Origin: [Mycobacterium] vasticus
GTDB taxonomy: Bacteria; Actinomycetota; Actinomycetes; Mycobacteriales; Mycobacteriaceae
Direction: 5' to 3'
NCBI RefSeq assembly: GCF_020181595.1
Contig: NZ_CP084028.1
Coordinates: 1,253,893-1,317,892 of the forward strand
Length of the DNA stretch: 64,000 bases
Shown: piece after piece, positions 29,810-46,302 of the stretch
Position numbering within the stretch: the stretch's first letter is position 1
Layout: each line of letters begins with the position of its first letter
Notes under the pieces: model-generated
What the model was told of the DNA's origin: nothing
What the model saw: the letters and a program-made list of their open reading frames with translations, nothing else
Databases searched by the model: none
Position numbers and translations under genes: made by a program

Positions 29810-31141
29810 ATGGATATTTTCTTCGGACAGCTCGTCGGTTTCGCGCTGATCGTTTTCCTGCTGGTGCGTTTCGTGGTGCCGCCGGTGCGCAACATGATGG
29901 CCGCTCAGCAGCAGTCGGTGCGTGAGCAGTTGGCGGAGTCGGCGGCCGCGGCCGAACGGCTCGCCAAGGCCGACGAGGCCCACGCCGCCGCGGTCGCACG
30001 CGCCAAGACCGAGGCCCAGCGGGTCACGGAGGAGGCGAACACCGACGCCGAGCGGATCGGCGTTCAGTTGCGCACCCAGGCCGACGCCGAGGTGGAACGC
30101 ATCAAGGTCCAAGGCGCGGCGCAGGTGCAACTGCTGCGTGCGCAACTGGTTCGCGGGCTGCGCGCCGATCTCGGTAGCGAGTCGGTGCGCCGAGCCGGCG
30201 ATCTGGTGCGCGATCACGTCAGCGATCCGGCGCGGCAGGCCGCGACCGTCGACCGGTTCCTCGACGAGCTCGACGCGATGGCACCCAAGTCGGTCGAGGT
30301 CGAATCGCCCATCCTGGCCCGGTTGCGTTCGGCCAGCCGGCTGGCGCTGGCCGGCCTGCTGGACAAGTTCGGTGAAGTGGCCGGCGGCCTGGACGAGCAG
30401 GGCCTGACCGCCCTGTCGGCTGACCTGACCGGGGTCGCCGACGTGCTGCAGCGCGAGACCGTCGTGACCCGGCACCTGACCGTGCCGGCAGAAGACGCCG
30501 CGCCCAAGGTTCGTCTGGTGCAGCGACTGTTCTCCGGCAAGATCGGCGCTCCGGCGCTGACTCTGGTGAGCGAGGCCGCGTCGGCGCGGTGGTCCAACGG
30601 TGCAGACCTGATCGGTGCCGTCGAGCACGTCGCCCGCCAGGCGCTGCTGTTGGCCGCCGAGCGGCAGGGCAAGGTCGACGAGGTCGAGGACCAGCTGTTC
30701 GTGTTCTCCCGCATCCTCGACGCCCAGCCTCGCCTGGAGGCCCTACTGGGTGACACCGCGGCTCCGGCCGCGGGCCGAGTCGGGCTGCTGCGCAAAGTCA
30801 TCAGCAGCGGTACCAACGCGATTACGACGGCGCTGCTGGAGCAGACCGTCCGGTTGCTGCGCGGCCAGTCCGCTCACCAGGCGGTGACCGAACTGGCGCA
30901 GATCGCAGTGGCGCGTCGCGGCGAGGTCGTCGCGAACGTCGGTGCGGCTGCTGAACTCAGCGACGCTCAGCGCACCCGGCTGAACACCGTGCTGAGCCGG
31001 ATCTACAACCACCCGGTGCGTGTGCAGGTCGGTATCGACCCCGCACTGCTGGGCGGCCTGACGATCTCGGTGGGCGACGAGGTGATCGACGGGACGCTCT
31101 CGTCGCGCCTGGCAGCCGCCAAGACGCAATTGCCCGACTGA
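29810..31141 (+). CDS. atpH: ATP synthase fused subunit b'-delta
   Basis: 443-residue fusion found in mycobacteria. Residues 1-170 form a second b-type stalk (span at about 5-25, then a charged coiled coil). A linker insertion of about 100 residues follows, and the C-terminal part (about 270-443, [23 protein letters not shown] to the end) is subunit delta, which caps the catalytic head. The order atpF-atpH and the length agree with M. tuberculosis Rv1306-Rv1307. Confidence 0.96.
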   Translation: MDIFFGQLVGFALIVFLLVRFVVPPVRNMMAAQQQSVREQLAESAAAAERLAKADEAHAAAVARAKTEAQRVTEEANTDAERIGVQLRTQADAEVERIKVQGAAQVQLLRAQLVRGLRADLGSESVRRAGDLVRDHVSDPARQAATVDRFLDELDAMAPKSVEVESPILARLRSASRLALAGLLDKFGEVAGGLDEQGLTALSADLTGVADVLQRETVVTRHLTVPAEDAAPKVRLVQRLFSGKIGAPALTLVSEAASARWSNGADLIGAVEHVARQALLLAAERQGKVDEVEDQLFVFSRILDAQPRLEALLGDTAAPAAGRVGLLRKVISSGTNAITTALLEQTVRLLRGQSAHQAVTELAQIAVARRGEVVANVGAAAELSDAQRTRLNTVLSRIYNHPVRVQVGIDPALLGGLTISVGDEVIDGTLSSRLAAAKTQLPD

Positions 31142-31191
31142 GCAACATCTAGAGCCCACAACCCATTTCGAAGGCAGGAAGACGAAAAGCC

Positions 31192-32841
31192 ATGGCAGAG
31201 TTGACAATCTCCTCTGACGACATTCAGGGGGCGATCGAGGAGTACGTGAGCTCCTTCAACGCCGAGACCTCTCGCGAGGAGGTCGGCACCGTGATCGACG
31301 CCGGTGACGGCATCGCACACGTCGAGGGCCTGCCTTCGGTGATGACCCAGGAGCTCCTCGAGTTCCCCGGCGGGGTGCTGGGCGTGGCCCTGAACCTCGA
31401 CGAGCACAACGTCGGCGCCGTGATCCTGGGCAACTTCGAGAACATCGAAGAAGGCCAGCAGGTCAAGCGGACCGGTGAGGTCCTCTCGGTGCCGGTCGGC
31501 GACGGCTTCCTGGGCCGCGTGGTCAACCCGCTCGGCCAGCCGATCGACGCCCGCGGCGAGATCGAGGCCGAGACCCGTCGTCCGCTGGAGATGCAGGCCC
31601 CCTCGGTGGTCCAGCGTCAGAGCGTGTCCGAGCCGCTGCAGACCGGCATCAAGGCCGTCGACGCCATGACCCCAATCGGTCGCGGCCAGCGTCAGCTCGT
31701 CATCGGCGACCGCAAGACCGGCAAGACCGCGCTGTGCGTGGACACCATCCTCAACCAGCGCAAGAACTGGGAGACCGGGGACCCGCAGCAGCAGGTCCGC
31801 TGCGTCTACGTCGCCATCGGCCAGAAGGGCACCACCATCGCCAGCGTGCGGCGCGCGCTGGAAGAGGGCGGCGCCATGGACTACACCACGATCGTCGCGG
31901 CGCCGGCTTCGGACTCCGCCGGCTTCAAGTGGCTGGCCCCCTACACCGGCTCGGCGATCGCCCAGCACTGGATGTACTCGGGCAAGCACGTGCTGATCGT
32001 GTTCGACGACCTGACCAAGCAGGCCGAGGCCTACCGCGCCATCTCGCTGCTGCTGCGCCGCCCGCCGGGCCGCGAGGCCTACCCGGGTGACGTGTTCTAC
32101 CTGCACTCCCGTCTGCTGGAGCGCTGCGCGAAGCTCTCCGACGAACTCGGTGGTGGTTCGCTGACCGGTCTGCCGATCATCGAGACCAAGGCCAACGACA
32201 TCTCGGCCTACATCCCGACCAACGTCATCTCGATCACCGACGGCCAGTGCTTCCTGGAGAGCGACCTGTTCAACCAGGGTGTGCGTCCGGCCATCAACGT
32301 CGGTGTGTCGGTGTCTCGTGTCGGTGGCGCCGCCCAGATCAAGGCCATGAAAGAGGTGGCCGGTTCGCTGCGTCTGGATCTGTCGCAGTACCGCGAGCTG
32401 GAGGCGTTCGCCGCCTTCGCCTCCGACCTGGACGCCACCAGCAAGGCCCAGCTGGAGCGCGGTGCGCGCCTGGTGGAACTGCTCAAGCAGCCGCAGTACG
32501 CGCCAATGGCCGTCGAGGAGCAGGTGATCTCGATCTTCCTCGGCACCGAGGGCCACCTGGACTCGGTTCCGGTCGAGGACGTCGGCCGCTTCGAGACCGA
32601 GCTGCTGGACCACATCAAGGCTTCCGAGAGCGACATCCTGACCGGGATCCGCGAGTCGAAGAAGCTGTCCGACGAGGCCAACGAGAAGCTGGTGTCGGTG
32701 ATCAACCAGTTCAAGAAGGGCTTCGCCGCCACCGACGGCAGCTCTGTGGTGCCTGACGAGCGCGTCGAGGCGCTCGACGAAGACAAGCTCGGCAAGGAAG
32801 CGGTGCAGGTCCGCAAGGCCGCGCCGGCGAAGAAGAAGTAA
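31192..32841 (+). CDS. atpA: ATP synthase F1 subunit alpha
   Basis: Non-catalytic nucleotide-binding subunit of the F1 head. 549 residues. Walker A is GDRKTGKT at 172-179. The C-terminus is longer than in E. coli by about 35 residues (from about [14 protein letters not shown]), the mycobacterial extension reported to hinder ATP hydrolysis by contacting gamma. ATG 31192 follows GAAGGCAGGAAGA. Confidence 0.98.
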   Translation: MAELTISSDDIQGAIEEYVSSFNAETSREEVGTVIDAGDGIAHVEGLPSVMTQELLEFPGGVLGVALNLDEHNVGAVILGNFENIEEGQQVKRTGEVLSVPVGDGFLGRVVNPLGQPIDARGEIEAETRRPLEMQAPSVVQRQSVSEPLQTGIKAVDAMTPIGRGQRQLVIGDRKTGKTALCVDTILNQRKNWETGDPQQQVRCVYVAIGQKGTTIASVRRALEEGGAMDYTTIVAAPASDSAGFKWLAPYTGSAIAQHWMYSGKHVLIVFDDLTKQAEAYRAISLLLRRPPGREAYPGDVFYLHSRLLERCAKLSDELGGGSLTGLPIIETKANDISAYIPTNVISITDGQCFLESDLFNQGVRPAINVGVSVSRVGGAAQIKAMKEVAGSLRLDLSQYRELEAFAAFASDLDATSKAQLERGARLVELLKQPQYAPMAVEEQVISIFLGTEGHLDSVPVEDVGRFETELLDHIKASESDILTGIRESKKLSDEANEKLVSVINQFKKGFAATDGSSVVPDERVEALDEDKLGKEAVQVRKAAPAKKK

Positions 32842-32848
32842 CCCCGCT

Positions 32849-33769
32849 ATGGCAGCCACACTTCGGGAACTACGCGGGCGCATCCGCTCCGCCGGGTCGA
32901 TCAAGAAGATCACCAAGGCGCAGGAGTTGATCGCCACCTCGCGTATCGGCCGGGCGCAGGCCCGGCTCGAAACGGCGCGGCCGTACGCCGACGAGATCAC
33001 CCGGATGCTCACGACCCTGGCCGCCGAGGCGGCCCTGGATCACCCGCTGCTGGTCGAGCGTGACCAGCCGCAGCGGGCGGGTGTGCTGGTGGTGTCGAGC
33101 GACCGCGGGCTGTGTGGCGGGTACAACGCCAACGTCTTCCGGCGGGCCGAGGAGCTGTTCTCGTTGCTGCGCTCGGAGGGCAAGGAGCCGGTGCTCTACG
33201 TCGTGGGCCGAAAGGCGCTGGCGTACTACACCTTCCGGCACTGGGCGGTCACCGACTCGTGGACCGGTTTCTCCGAGCAGCCGACCTATGAGAAGGCCGC
33301 CGAGATCGCCTCGACGCTGGTGGAGGCCTTCCTGGCCGGCGTCGACGACGACGGCGCCCACCCGGGAGCCGACGGCGTGCTCGGTGTGGACGAGCTGCAC
33401 ATCGTGTCCACCGACTTCCGTTCGATGCTGTCGCAGTCGGCCGAGGCCCGGCGCATCGCGCCGATGCTGGTCGAGTACGTCGGCGAGGAGACCGGTCCCA
33501 GGACCCTGTACTCCTTCGAGCCGGACGCCACCACGCTGTTCGACTCGTTGCTGCCGCGGTACCTGACCACCCGCGTGTATGCGGCGCTACTCGACTCGGC
33601 GGCTTCTGAGCTGGCGTCTCGCCAGCGCGCGATGAAGTCGGCGACCGACAACGCCGACGACCTGATCAAGGCACTGACGCTCGAGGCCAACCGCGAACGC
33701 CAGGCTCAGATCACCCAGGAAATCAGCGAAATCGTCGGCGGCGCTAATGCGCTGGCAGACGCCCGGTAA
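32849..33769 (+). CDS. atpG: ATP synthase F1 subunit gamma
   Basis: Central rotor shaft, 306 residues: terminal coiled coils ([17 protein letters not shown] at the start, [19 protein letters not shown] at the end) with a Rossmann-like middle. An extra loop at about 165-180 ([12 protein letters not shown]) is the mycobacteria-specific insertion thought to limit reverse ATPase activity. Confidence 0.97.
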   Translation: MAATLRELRGRIRSAGSIKKITKAQELIATSRIGRAQARLETARPYADEITRMLTTLAAEAALDHPLLVERDQPQRAGVLVVSSDRGLCGGYNANVFRRAEELFSLLRSEGKEPVLYVVGRKALAYYTFRHWAVTDSWTGFSEQPTYEKAAEIASTLVEAFLAGVDDDGAHPGADGVLGVDELHIVSTDFRSMLSQSAEARRIAPMLVEYVGEETGPRTLYSFEPDATTLFDSLLPRYLTTRVYAALLDSAASELASRQRAMKSATDNADDLIKALTLEANRERQAQITQEISEIVGGANALADAR

Positions 33770-33799
33770 GCACAGCCCGCCAAGCACGGAAAGCACTAG

Positions 33800-35245
<1,446 letters not shown>

Positions 35246-35279
35246 CTCGAATCCTTACTGCGGTGAAAGGCGGTGGGTA

Positions 35280-35645
35280 ATGGCCGAGATTGACGTCGAC
35301 ATCGTTGCCGTCGACCGCAAGGTGTGGTCAGGCCGGGCGACGTTCATCTTCACCCGAACCACGGTGGGGGAGATCGGTATCTACCCGCGGCACATCCCGT
35401 TGGTCGCCGAGCTGGTCGACGACGCGATGGTGCGGGTGGACCGCGTGGACGAGGGCGAGCTGCGGCTTGCCGTGCACGGTGGTTTCCTGTCGGTGACCGA
35501 GGAGGGCGTCAGCATCCTGGCCGAATCCGTCGACTTCACCACGGAGATCGACGAGGCATCCGCGCGGCACGAGGCGCAGTCCGCCGACCCCAAGATGGCG
35601 GCTCGGGGCCGGGCCCGGCTGCGCGCCCTGGGTGTGATCGACTAG
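35280..35645 (+). CDS. atpC: ATP synthase F1 subunit epsilon
   Basis: 121-residue rotor subunit, equal in length to M. tuberculosis: an N-terminal beta barrel ([17 protein letters not shown]) and a short C-terminal helical part ([28 protein letters not shown]), shorter than the E. coli inhibitory helix pair. ATG 35280 preceded by AAAGGCGG; the longer frame begins inside atpD and is not supported. Confidence 0.96.
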   Translation: MAEIDVDIVAVDRKVWSGRATFIFTRTTVGEIGIYPRHIPLVAELVDDAMVRVDRVDEGELRLAVHGGFLSVTEEGVSILAESVDFTTEIDEASARHEAQSADPKMAARGRARLRALGVID

Positions 35646-35658
35646 CAGGCATGAGTCG

Positions 35659-36102
35659 ATGAGCACGGTCATGATCTGGATGGTCGTGCTCATCGCCGTC
35701 CTGCTGGCTGTCGTTGTGGCACTGAGCTATCGGCTCTGGAAGCTGCGTCAGGGCGGAACGGCGGCGATCATGCGGGATCTGCCGGCCGTCGGCGGACACG
35801 GCTGGCGTCATGGTGTGATGCGTTATCGCGGCGGTGAAGCCGCGTTCTACCGGCTCTCCAGTGTCCGGCTGTGGCCGGACCGGCGCCTGGGCCGCCGCGG
35901 CGTCGACGTGGTGGCGCGACGCGCACCGCGCGGTGACGAGTTCGACATCATGACCGAGGAGATCGTGATCCTCGAACTTCGTGACACCACCCAGGATCGT
36001 CGCGCGGGATTCGAGATCGCCCTGGACCGCGGTGCCCGCACCGCATTCCTGTCCTGGCTGGAGGCGCGGCCGTCGCCGCGAGCTCGCCGGCAGAGCTACT
36101 GA
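35659..36102 (+). CDS. DUF2550 membrane-anchored protein
   Basis: 147 residues with one N-terminal span (about 4-24, MIWMVVLIAVLLAVVVALSYR) and a cytosolic domain (HGVMRYRGGEAAFYRLSSVRLWPDRRLGRRGVDVVARR) of DUF2550. It corresponds to M. tuberculosis Rv1312, always next to atpC. Function unknown; a link to the ATP synthase is suggested only by position. Gap to atpC 13 bases, so probably in the same transcript. Confidence 0.88.
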   Translation: MSTVMIWMVVLIAVLLAVVVALSYRLWKLRQGGTAAIMRDLPAVGGHGWRHGVMRYRGGEAAFYRLSSVRLWPDRRLGRRGVDVVARRAPRGDEFDIMTEEIVILELRDTTQDRRAGFEIALDRGARTAFLSWLEARPSPRARRQSY

Positions 36103-36126
36103 CCGTTCGAAATCCGCTGTCGCGAA

Positions 36127-36717
36127 CTATTTTTCGGGACGGTCGGTGCGATCGCCACCAGGCTGCCACAGCACATCGCCGTCGGCATTGGCCACCCGGC
36201 AGAGCACGAACATCAAGTCCGACAACCGATTCAGGTATTTCGCCGGCAGCACCGACACCGCGTCGCCGTGTGCTTCGACGGCCGCCCATGCGGATCGCTC
36301 GGCCCGACGTGCCGCGGTGCGAGCCACATGCAGCAGCGCTGACAGGGGCGACCCACCCGGCAGGATGAACGAGTTCAGCGGGGCCAGTTGCTCGTTGTAT
36401 TCGTCACACCAGGTCTCGACCCGGTCGATGTAGTCCGCGGTGATGCGCAGCGGCGGGTACTTGGGGTTCTCGGCAACCGGCGTCGCGAGATCGGCGCCGG
36501 CGTCGAACAGATCGTTCTGAATGCGCAGCAGTGTCGCAGTGATGGCGGCGTCGGGATTGCCCAGCGCCAGCGCCACACCGATCGCGGCGTTGGCCTCTTC
36601 GCAGTCGGCGTAGGCGACCAGCCGGGGGTCGGTCTTGGGCACCCGAGAGAAGTCACTCAATCCGGTGGTGCCGTCGTCGCCGGTACGGGTGTAGACGCGG
36701 GTGATGTGCACTGCCAT
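36127..36717 (-). CDS. Cob(I)alamin adenosyltransferase, PduO type
   Basis: Transfers adenosyl from ATP to cob(I)alamin, making the coenzyme B12 used by methylmalonyl-CoA mutase. 196 residues: the ATP-binding N-terminal [11 protein letters not shown] (10-20) and the helix-bundle motif [10 protein letters not shown] with the [15 protein letters not shown] signature near the end. Matches Rv1314c. It faces the ATP synthase operon (24 bases between stops) and its start is 77 bases from the divergent murA. Confidence 0.93.
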   Translation of the reverse strand: MAVHITRVYTRTGDDGTTGLSDFSRVPKTDPRLVAYADCEEANAAIGVALALGNPDAAITATLLRIQNDLFDAGADLATPVAENPKYPPLRITADYIDRVETWCDEYNEQLAPLNSFILPGGSPLSALLHVARTAARRAERSAWAAVEAHGDAVSVLPAKYLNRLSDLMFVLCRVANADGDVLWQPGGDRTDRPEK

Positions 36718-36780
36718 AGCTCAAACCGTACCGGGGTGCCGCGAGGTGACGATTATTCGGGACAGCCGCGCAGTCCTCAC

Positions 36781-36786
36781 TACACT
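36781..36786 (+). promoter_or_regulatory. Candidate -10 box of murA (leaderless type)
   Basis: TACACT followed by 7 bases and then GTG 36794. The transcript would start at or next to the start codon. There is no ribosome site in front of that GTG. Confidence 0.5.
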
Positions 36787-36793
36787 GACGCGA

Positions 36794-38047
36794 GTGGGTG
36801 AGCGTTTCGTGGTTGTCGGCGGCAATAGGTTGTCCGGCGAAGTGGCTGTCGGTGGAGCCAAGAACAGTGTCCTGAAGCTGATGGCAGCGACCCTGCTGGC
36901 GGAGGGCACCAGCACCATCACCAACTGCCCCGACATCCTCGATGTGCCGTTGATGGCCGAGGTGCTGCGCGGCTTGGGCGCCACCGTCGAGCTGGACGGA
37001 ACCACGGTCCGAATCACCTCACCGGACGAACCCAAGTACGACGCCGACTTCGCCGCGGTGCGCCAGTTCCGCGCGTCGGTGTGCGTGCTCGGGCCACTGG
37101 TGGGCCGGTGTCTGCGCGCGAAGGTCGCGTTGCCCGGCGGCGACGCGATCGGGTCGCGGCCATTGGACATGCACCAGGCCGGCCTGCGTCAACTGGGCGC
37201 CACCTGCAATATCGAGCACGGTTGCGTCGTCGCGCACGCCGATGCCCTGCGGGGTGCGGAGATTCAGCTGGAGTTCCCCTCGGTGGGTGCCACCGAGAAC
37301 ATCCTGATGGCGGCGGTGCTGGCCGAGGGTGTCACCACGATTCACAACGCGGCACGCGAACCCGACATCGCCGACCTGTGCACGATGCTCAATCAGATGG
37401 GCGCCCAGATCGAAGGTGCCGGCTCGCCGACGCTGAAGATCACCGGGGTGCCGCGGCTGTACCCGACCGAACACGAGGTCATCGGAGACCGGATCGTCGC
37501 GGCGACCTGGGCCATCGCGGCCGTCATGACCCGCGGTGATATCTCGGTCACCGGCGTCGACCCGGCGCACCTGCAGCTGGTCCTGCACAAGCTGCACTCC
37601 GCGGGGGCGACCGTCACCCAGTCCGACAACGGCTTCCGCGTCGTGCAGTACGACCGGCCCAAGGCCGTCAACGTCGCCACCCTGCCGTTCCCGGGATTCC
37701 CTACCGACCTGCAGCCGATGGCGATCGGCCTGGCTGCGATCGCCGACGGTACGTCGATGATCACCGAGAACATCTTCGAAGCGCGGTTTAGATTCGTCGA
37801 GGAGATGATCCGCCTGGGCGCTGATGCGCGCACCGACGGACACCACGCCGTGGTGCGCGGTCTGCCGCAGCTCTCCAGCGCTCCGGTGTGGGCCTCCGAC
37901 ATCCGGGCGGGCGCCGGGCTTGTCCTTGCGGGCCTGGTCGCAGACGGTGAGACCGAAGTTCACGACGTCTATCACATCGACCGTGGCTACCCGTTGTTCG
38001 TGGAATACCTGGCCGGTTTGGGTGCGGAAATCGAACGTGTAGGATAG
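36794..38047 (+). CDS. murA: UDP-N-acetylglucosamine 1-carboxyvinyltransferase
   Basis: First committed step of peptidoglycan synthesis, adding enolpyruvate from PEP to UDP-GlcNAc. 417 residues with the inside-out barrel fold. The active-site residue that is cysteine in most bacteria is D117 here ([14 protein letters not shown]), as in M. tuberculosis, which explains natural fosfomycin resistance. GTG 36794 gives [11 protein letters not shown], matching the family; a longer frame from 36701 crosses the divergent promoter and is rejected. The rRNA operon promoter follows directly. Confidence 0.97.
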   Translation: MGERFVVVGGNRLSGEVAVGGAKNSVLKLMAATLLAEGTSTITNCPDILDVPLMAEVLRGLGATVELDGTTVRITSPDEPKYDADFAAVRQFRASVCVLGPLVGRCLRAKVALPGGDAIGSRPLDMHQAGLRQLGATCNIEHGCVVAHADALRGAEIQLEFPSVGATENILMAAVLAEGVTTIHNAAREPDIADLCTMLNQMGAQIEGAGSPTLKITGVPRLYPTEHEVIGDRIVAATWAIAAVMTRGDISVTGVDPAHLQLVLHKLHSAGATVTQSDNGFRVVQYDRPKAVNVATLPFPGFPTDLQPMAIGLAAIADGTSMITENIFEARFRFVEEMIRLGADARTDGHHAVVRGLPQLSSAPVWASDIRAGAGLVLAGLVADGETEVHDVYHIDRGYPLFVEYLAGLGAEIERVG

Positions 38048-38117
38048 GACGTGCCGGCGCACCCAAGTGGTGCGACGAGCAGTCTGGAAGACCTTCTGGT
38101 AGCCCCGAAACTCGGAG

Positions 38118-38146
38118 TTGACTCAGCTTCGGCTGTGGAGTAGAGT
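38118..38146 (+). promoter_or_regulatory. rRNA operon promoter
   Basis: TTGACT (38118-38123), 17 bases, TAGAGT (38141-38146). This is a near-consensus sigma-A promoter; the transcript should start at about 38153 and the leader to the 16S is about 160 bases. It lies directly after murA, the place of rrnA P1. No second equally good promoter is seen between murA and the 16S gene. Confidence 0.8.
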
Positions 38147-38170
38147 GGCGGGGTTGCCTGAAACCGGGCG

Positions 38171-38312
38171 TGTTGTTTGAGAACTCAATAGTGTGTTTGG
38201 TGGTTTTTGTTTGTTGTTGTTTGGCCACATTCTTGGCGTCCCGTGTTGGGGGTGTGGTTGTTGTTTTTGTCGGTTTTTCGGAACTGATGTTTTCAGGATT
38301 TTTCTGAACAGG
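38171..38312 (+). promoter_or_regulatory. rRNA leader with antitermination box region
   Basis: Contains TGTTTGAGAACTCAATAG-type sequence (38174-38191), the conserved mycobacterial leader element that includes the boxA-like antitermination site, followed by T/G-rich sequence up to the 16S gene. This is expected to bind NusB/NusA factors and carry the RNase III processing arm. Confidence 0.65.
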
Positions 38313-43327
<5,015 letters not shown>

Positions 43328-43458
43328 CACACAACAAACAAAAAACGTGTTGTCTCGCAACCACACACAAGACTCATATCCACACCCCACCACCAAACAC
43401 ACTCTTTGGTGACACCGGGTGCCGGCCAACCAGCCGCACCCACCACAAAAAAATAGAG
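43328..43458 (+). other. 23S-5S spacer
   Basis: 131 bases, rich in A and C; no tRNA or gene is visible. It contains CACCACAAAAAAATAGAG just before the 5S gene. Confidence 0.8.
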
Positions 43459-43572
43459 TTACGGCGGCCACAGCGACAGGGAAACGCCCGGTCCCATCCC
43501 GAACCCGGAAGCTAAGCCTGTCAGCGCCGATGATACTGCCCACACGGGTGGAAAAGTAGGACACCGCCGAAC
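43459..43572 (+). rRNA. rrf: 5S ribosomal RNA
   Basis: About 114 nt, from TTACGGCGGCCACAGCG to CACCGCCGAAC. The ends pair (CGGCGG with CCGCCG) and the loop CCGAACCCGGAAGCTAAGCC is typical. Confidence 0.97.
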
Positions 43573-43584
43573 ACAACATAAAGC

Positions 43585-43625
43585 CCTGTGCCCCCCAACA
43601 AAAATTGGGGGGCACAGGCACTTTT
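43585..43625 (+). terminator. Strong intrinsic terminator of the rRNA operon
   Basis: A 14-bp perfect stem, CCTGTGCCCCCCAA (43585-43598) with TTGGGGGGCACAGG (43605-43618), has a 6-base loop and is followed by CACTTTTATT. It begins 12 bases after the 5S gene and also lies at the 3' end of the convergent secreted-protein gene. Confidence 0.92.
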
Positions 43626-43655
43626 ATTCCTTACTGCTGCACTTCTTTTTCCCGT

Positions 43656-44030
43656 TCAGTCGAGCTTGGCCAGCCGGATGACCACATCGCGCAGGCCCGG
43701 GCAGTGCTCCGTCAGCACCAGCGAGAAGCCGTCGAGGACAGCCGTGCAGGGCGCCCCGGTGCTGGCTGAGACGCCGAACGGCCCGCTCCAGGCAGTGCCG
43801 CGAAGCCGAAGGTCGCTGCGTGTTCCCTTGCCGGTATCGAGGTGTGTGCAGTCCCGGCCGCAGGGCGTCATCGTGAACGTCGTCGTGCTGCCGCGCTGGT
43901 ACATATCGCCGCCGTCGATCATCTTTGCGGTGAAGATGCCGCTGAGGGGCTGTGCCGTCGCGTCGGAGACCGTTGCTATGGCCGCGCTGACCATCAGTGC
44001 CGCCGCGGTGATGATCGCGGGGCTCTTCAT
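43656..44030 (-). CDS. Small secreted protein with TFTMTPCG..C motif
   Basis: 124 residues. The signal peptide is at about 1-26 (MKSPAIITAAALMVSAAIATVSDATA), and the mature part of about 98 residues has four cysteines, two in TPCGRDCTHLD and two near the end, so two disulfides are likely. Family and function are not known to me. The same motif and layout occur in the protein at 61689-62114 (TFTPCGPACTSLD), so these are paralogues. It is convergent with the rRNA operon and divergent from the TPR-HAD gene (142 bases between starts, which should hold both promoters). Confidence 0.8.
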   Translation of the reverse strand: MKSPAIITAAALMVSAAIATVSDATAQPLSGIFTAKMIDGGDMYQRGSTTTFTMTPCGRDCTHLDTGKGTRSDLRLRGTAWSGPFGVSASTGAPCTAVLDGFSLVLTEHCPGLRDVVIRLAKLD

Positions 44031-44172
44031 AGCACTGACGCTAGGTCCGTTAAAGGTCTCCGGGATACAGGGATTTCCCTTGCATTTGGGCCTGAGAGGC
44101 GGGTACGCGGATGCGATCGTCGTCGGCGGCGGGCCGTATCCTTACACGAGGTTTTACGGGCGAAAGGTTTCC

Positions 44173-46089
44173 GTGGTCGACAACAGAGCAAGCGGCGGGC
44201 GTGGTCAGTCGCGGGGTGGTACCGGAAGCGGCCAGCGCGGTCCGCAGCAAAGACGCACAGGTGGCGACCAGCGGCGTGCACCCAGCGGTGATCAGCGTCG
44301 GACGCCTCGGGGTGCCGGTCCGGAGCGGGATCGTCGTCCCGCGCCCCGGCGCGAGCACGACGGTGATTCCCGGCCGGCGCGGTCGGCCGGCGAGCATGCC
44401 GCCCAGCGCTACGACGATCCGCCGTTGCCCGAGGGCATCGAGCCCAAGCAACTGGCTCCCGAGGTGCGCCGGGAACTGAGCACGTTGAGCAAGGCCACTG
44501 CCGACGCTGTGGCCTGCCACCTGGTGGCAGCCGGCAATCTGCTCGACGAAGATCCGCAGGCTGCGTTGAAGCACGCTCGGGCGGCCCGGTCGCGGTCCAC
44601 CCGGATCACCGCGGTGCGCGAAGCCGTCGGGATTGCCGCATATCAGTGCGGCGACTGGACTCAGGCCTTGGCCGAGCTGCGCGCCGCACGCCGGATGGGC
44701 AGCAAGTCCCCGCTGCTGCCGCTGATCGCGGACTGCGAGCGCGGCCTGGGCCGCCCGCAACGCGCGATCGAACTGGCCGCCGGGCCGGAGGCCGCCGAAC
44801 TCGACGGTGACGAGGCCGACGAGCTGAGGATTGTCGTCGCCGGCGCCCGCGCCGACCTCGGTCAGCTCGAGCAGGCGCTCACCGTGCTCTCGGCCGGGTC
44901 GAGTGACCCCGACCGGACCGGGTCGACGGTGGCCCGGCTGCACTACGCGCACGCCGAGACCCTGGTGGCGCTCGGCCGCGGCGACGAGGCCCTGGAGTGG
45001 TTCCTCAAGGCGGCGGCCGCCGACACCGACGGGGTCACCGACGTCGAGGAGCGCATCGCCGAAATGGGCGGCAGCGGCACGCTGGCCGACGAATACGACT
45101 GTCTGCTATTGGATCTCGATGGCACCGTGTTTCGCGGCGGCCAACCCACCGACGGCGCCGTGGACACCCTGGCGCAGGTGCAGAGCCGCGGGCTGTTCAT
45201 CACCAACAATTCGTCGCGCAGCCCGGCGGAGGTCGCCGCACATCTGACCGAGCTGGGTTTCAACGCCACGGCCGACGACGTCGCCACCAGCGCGCAGCTC
45301 GCCGCGCACCAGCTGGCCCAGGAACTGCCCGCGGGATCACGAGTTCTGGTGGTGGGCACCGAATCACTGGCCGCAGAGATCGCCCTGGTCGGCCTGCAGC
45401 CGGTGCGGCTGGCCTCCGATGAGCCGGCGGCGGTGGTTCAGGGACTGTCCACCGAGGTCGGCTGGGCCGATCTTGCCGAGGCCGCACTGGCTATCAGGGC
45501 CGGGGCGCTGTGGCTGACCACCAACGTCGACAAGACCCTGCCCTCGGAGCGGGGACTGTTGCCCGGCAACGGATCTCTGGTCGCGGCCCTGCGTACCGCG
45601 ACCGACACCGAACCCCGGGTGGCCGGCAAACCGGGGCCGGCGTTGTTCATCGATGCGCTGGCCCGCGGTGAGTTCTACGCGCCGTTGGTGGTCGGGGACC
45701 GGCTCGACACCGACATCGCCGCCGCCAATGCCGCGGCGCTGCCCAGCCTGATGGTGCTCACCGGCGTCAACTCGGCGCGCGATGCCGTCGGCGCGGTGGC
45801 CGAGCAGCGTCCGATCTACATCGGCCACGACCTGAGGGCGCTGCAGGTCGAGGCCGATCGGCTGGCGATCGGACCGCAGCCGCAGTGGCAGCTCAGCCTT
45901 GCGGGCACCACCTTCACCGTCGCCGCCGCGCAACCCGACACCGACGACGACGGCCTGTCCATTGTGCGTGCGCTGGCGGCCGCGGTCGCCGACGCCGAGC
46001 TGGCGGGACGTGCCTTCAGCGTGGAATCCGCCGACGAGACCGCCGAGGCGGCCCTGCAGCGCTGGTCGCTGCTCGGCGCCTGGCCGTGA
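44173..46089 (+). CDS. TPR-like protein fused to HAD-IIA phosphatase (Rv1691-Rv1692 type fusion)
   Basis: 638-residue frame. An Arg/Gly-rich disordered start (1-90) is followed by helical TPR-like repeats (about 95-295, AALKHARAARSRSTRITAVREAVGIAAYQCGDW), then a HAD-IIA phosphatase from about 305: motif I DLDGT (314-318), TNNSSRS (motif II), and KPGPALFIDAL with GDRLDTDIAAA (motifs III and IV). In M. tuberculosis these are two genes, Rv1691 and Rv1692; Rv1692 acts on glycerol-3-phosphate. There is no stop between them here. An internal ATG at 45064, 12 bases after GAGGAG, could also give a free phosphatase. GTG 44173 follows AAAGG. Confidence 0.82.
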   Translation: MVDNRASGGRGQSRGGTGSGQRGPQQRRTGGDQRRAPSGDQRRTPRGAGPERDRRPAPRREHDGDSRPARSAGEHAAQRYDDPPLPEGIEPKQLAPEVRRELSTLSKATADAVACHLVAAGNLLDEDPQAALKHARAARSRSTRITAVREAVGIAAYQCGDWTQALAELRAARRMGSKSPLLPLIADCERGLGRPQRAIELAAGPEAAELDGDEADELRIVVAGARADLGQLEQALTVLSAGSSDPDRTGSTVARLHYAHAETLVALGRGDEALEWFLKAAAADTDGVTDVEERIAEMGGSGTLADEYDCLLLDLDGTVFRGGQPTDGAVDTLAQVQSRGLFITNNSSRSPAEVAAHLTELGFNATADDVATSAQLAAHQLAQELPAGSRVLVVGTESLAAEIALVGLQPVRLASDEPAAVVQGLSTEVGWADLAEAALAIRAGALWLTTNVDKTLPSERGLLPGNGSLVAALRTATDTEPRVAGKPGPALFIDALARGEFYAPLVVGDRLDTDIAAANAAALPSLMVLTGVNSARDAVGAVAEQRPIYIGHDLRALQVEADRLAIGPQPQWQLSLAGTTFTVAAAQPDTDDDGLSIVRALAAAVADAELAGRAFSVESADETAEAALQRWSLLGAWP

Positions 46090-46117
46090 CGGACATCGAC
46101 TAGCGTGAGTGACACCC

Positions 46118-46294
46118 ATGAACAGTGACATCGACGAGGTCCGGGCCCGCATCGCGGCCGTGTTGGCCGCACTGCCCGGCGAGGCGGAGCTGGCCGAGTT
46201 GTCGGCGCACAGCGACCTCAACGCCTTGGCGCAGCAGCTTGAGGAGGCCCACCAGGTGTTGGTCCGGGCGCTGGAGTCGGCGGAGAAAGGCTGA
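46118..46294 (+). CDS. Small conserved protein (Rv1693-like)
   Basis: 58 residues, mostly helical, acidic (MNSDIDEVRARIAAVLAALP then AQQLEEAHQVLVRALESAEKG); a short coiled coil is likely. It has no recognised domain. It matches M. tuberculosis Rv1693 in size and position between the phosphatase and tlyA. ATG 46118 chosen; a GTG 9 bases earlier in frame is possible. Function unknown. Confidence 0.75.
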   Translation: MNSDIDEVRARIAAVLAALPGEAELAELSAHSDLNALAQQLEEAHQVLVRALESAEKG

Positions 46295-46302
46295 GTGCAG
46301 TC

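Noticed and set aside
36701..36793. Upstream start for murA
   Set aside because: It overlaps the divergent adenosyltransferase start and the -10 box; homology begins at GTG 36794.
43588..44172. N-terminal extension of the TPR-HAD gene starting inside the rRNA terminator
   Set aside because: It would run through the terminator and antisense to the secreted-protein gene; GTG 44173 has an AAAGG site.
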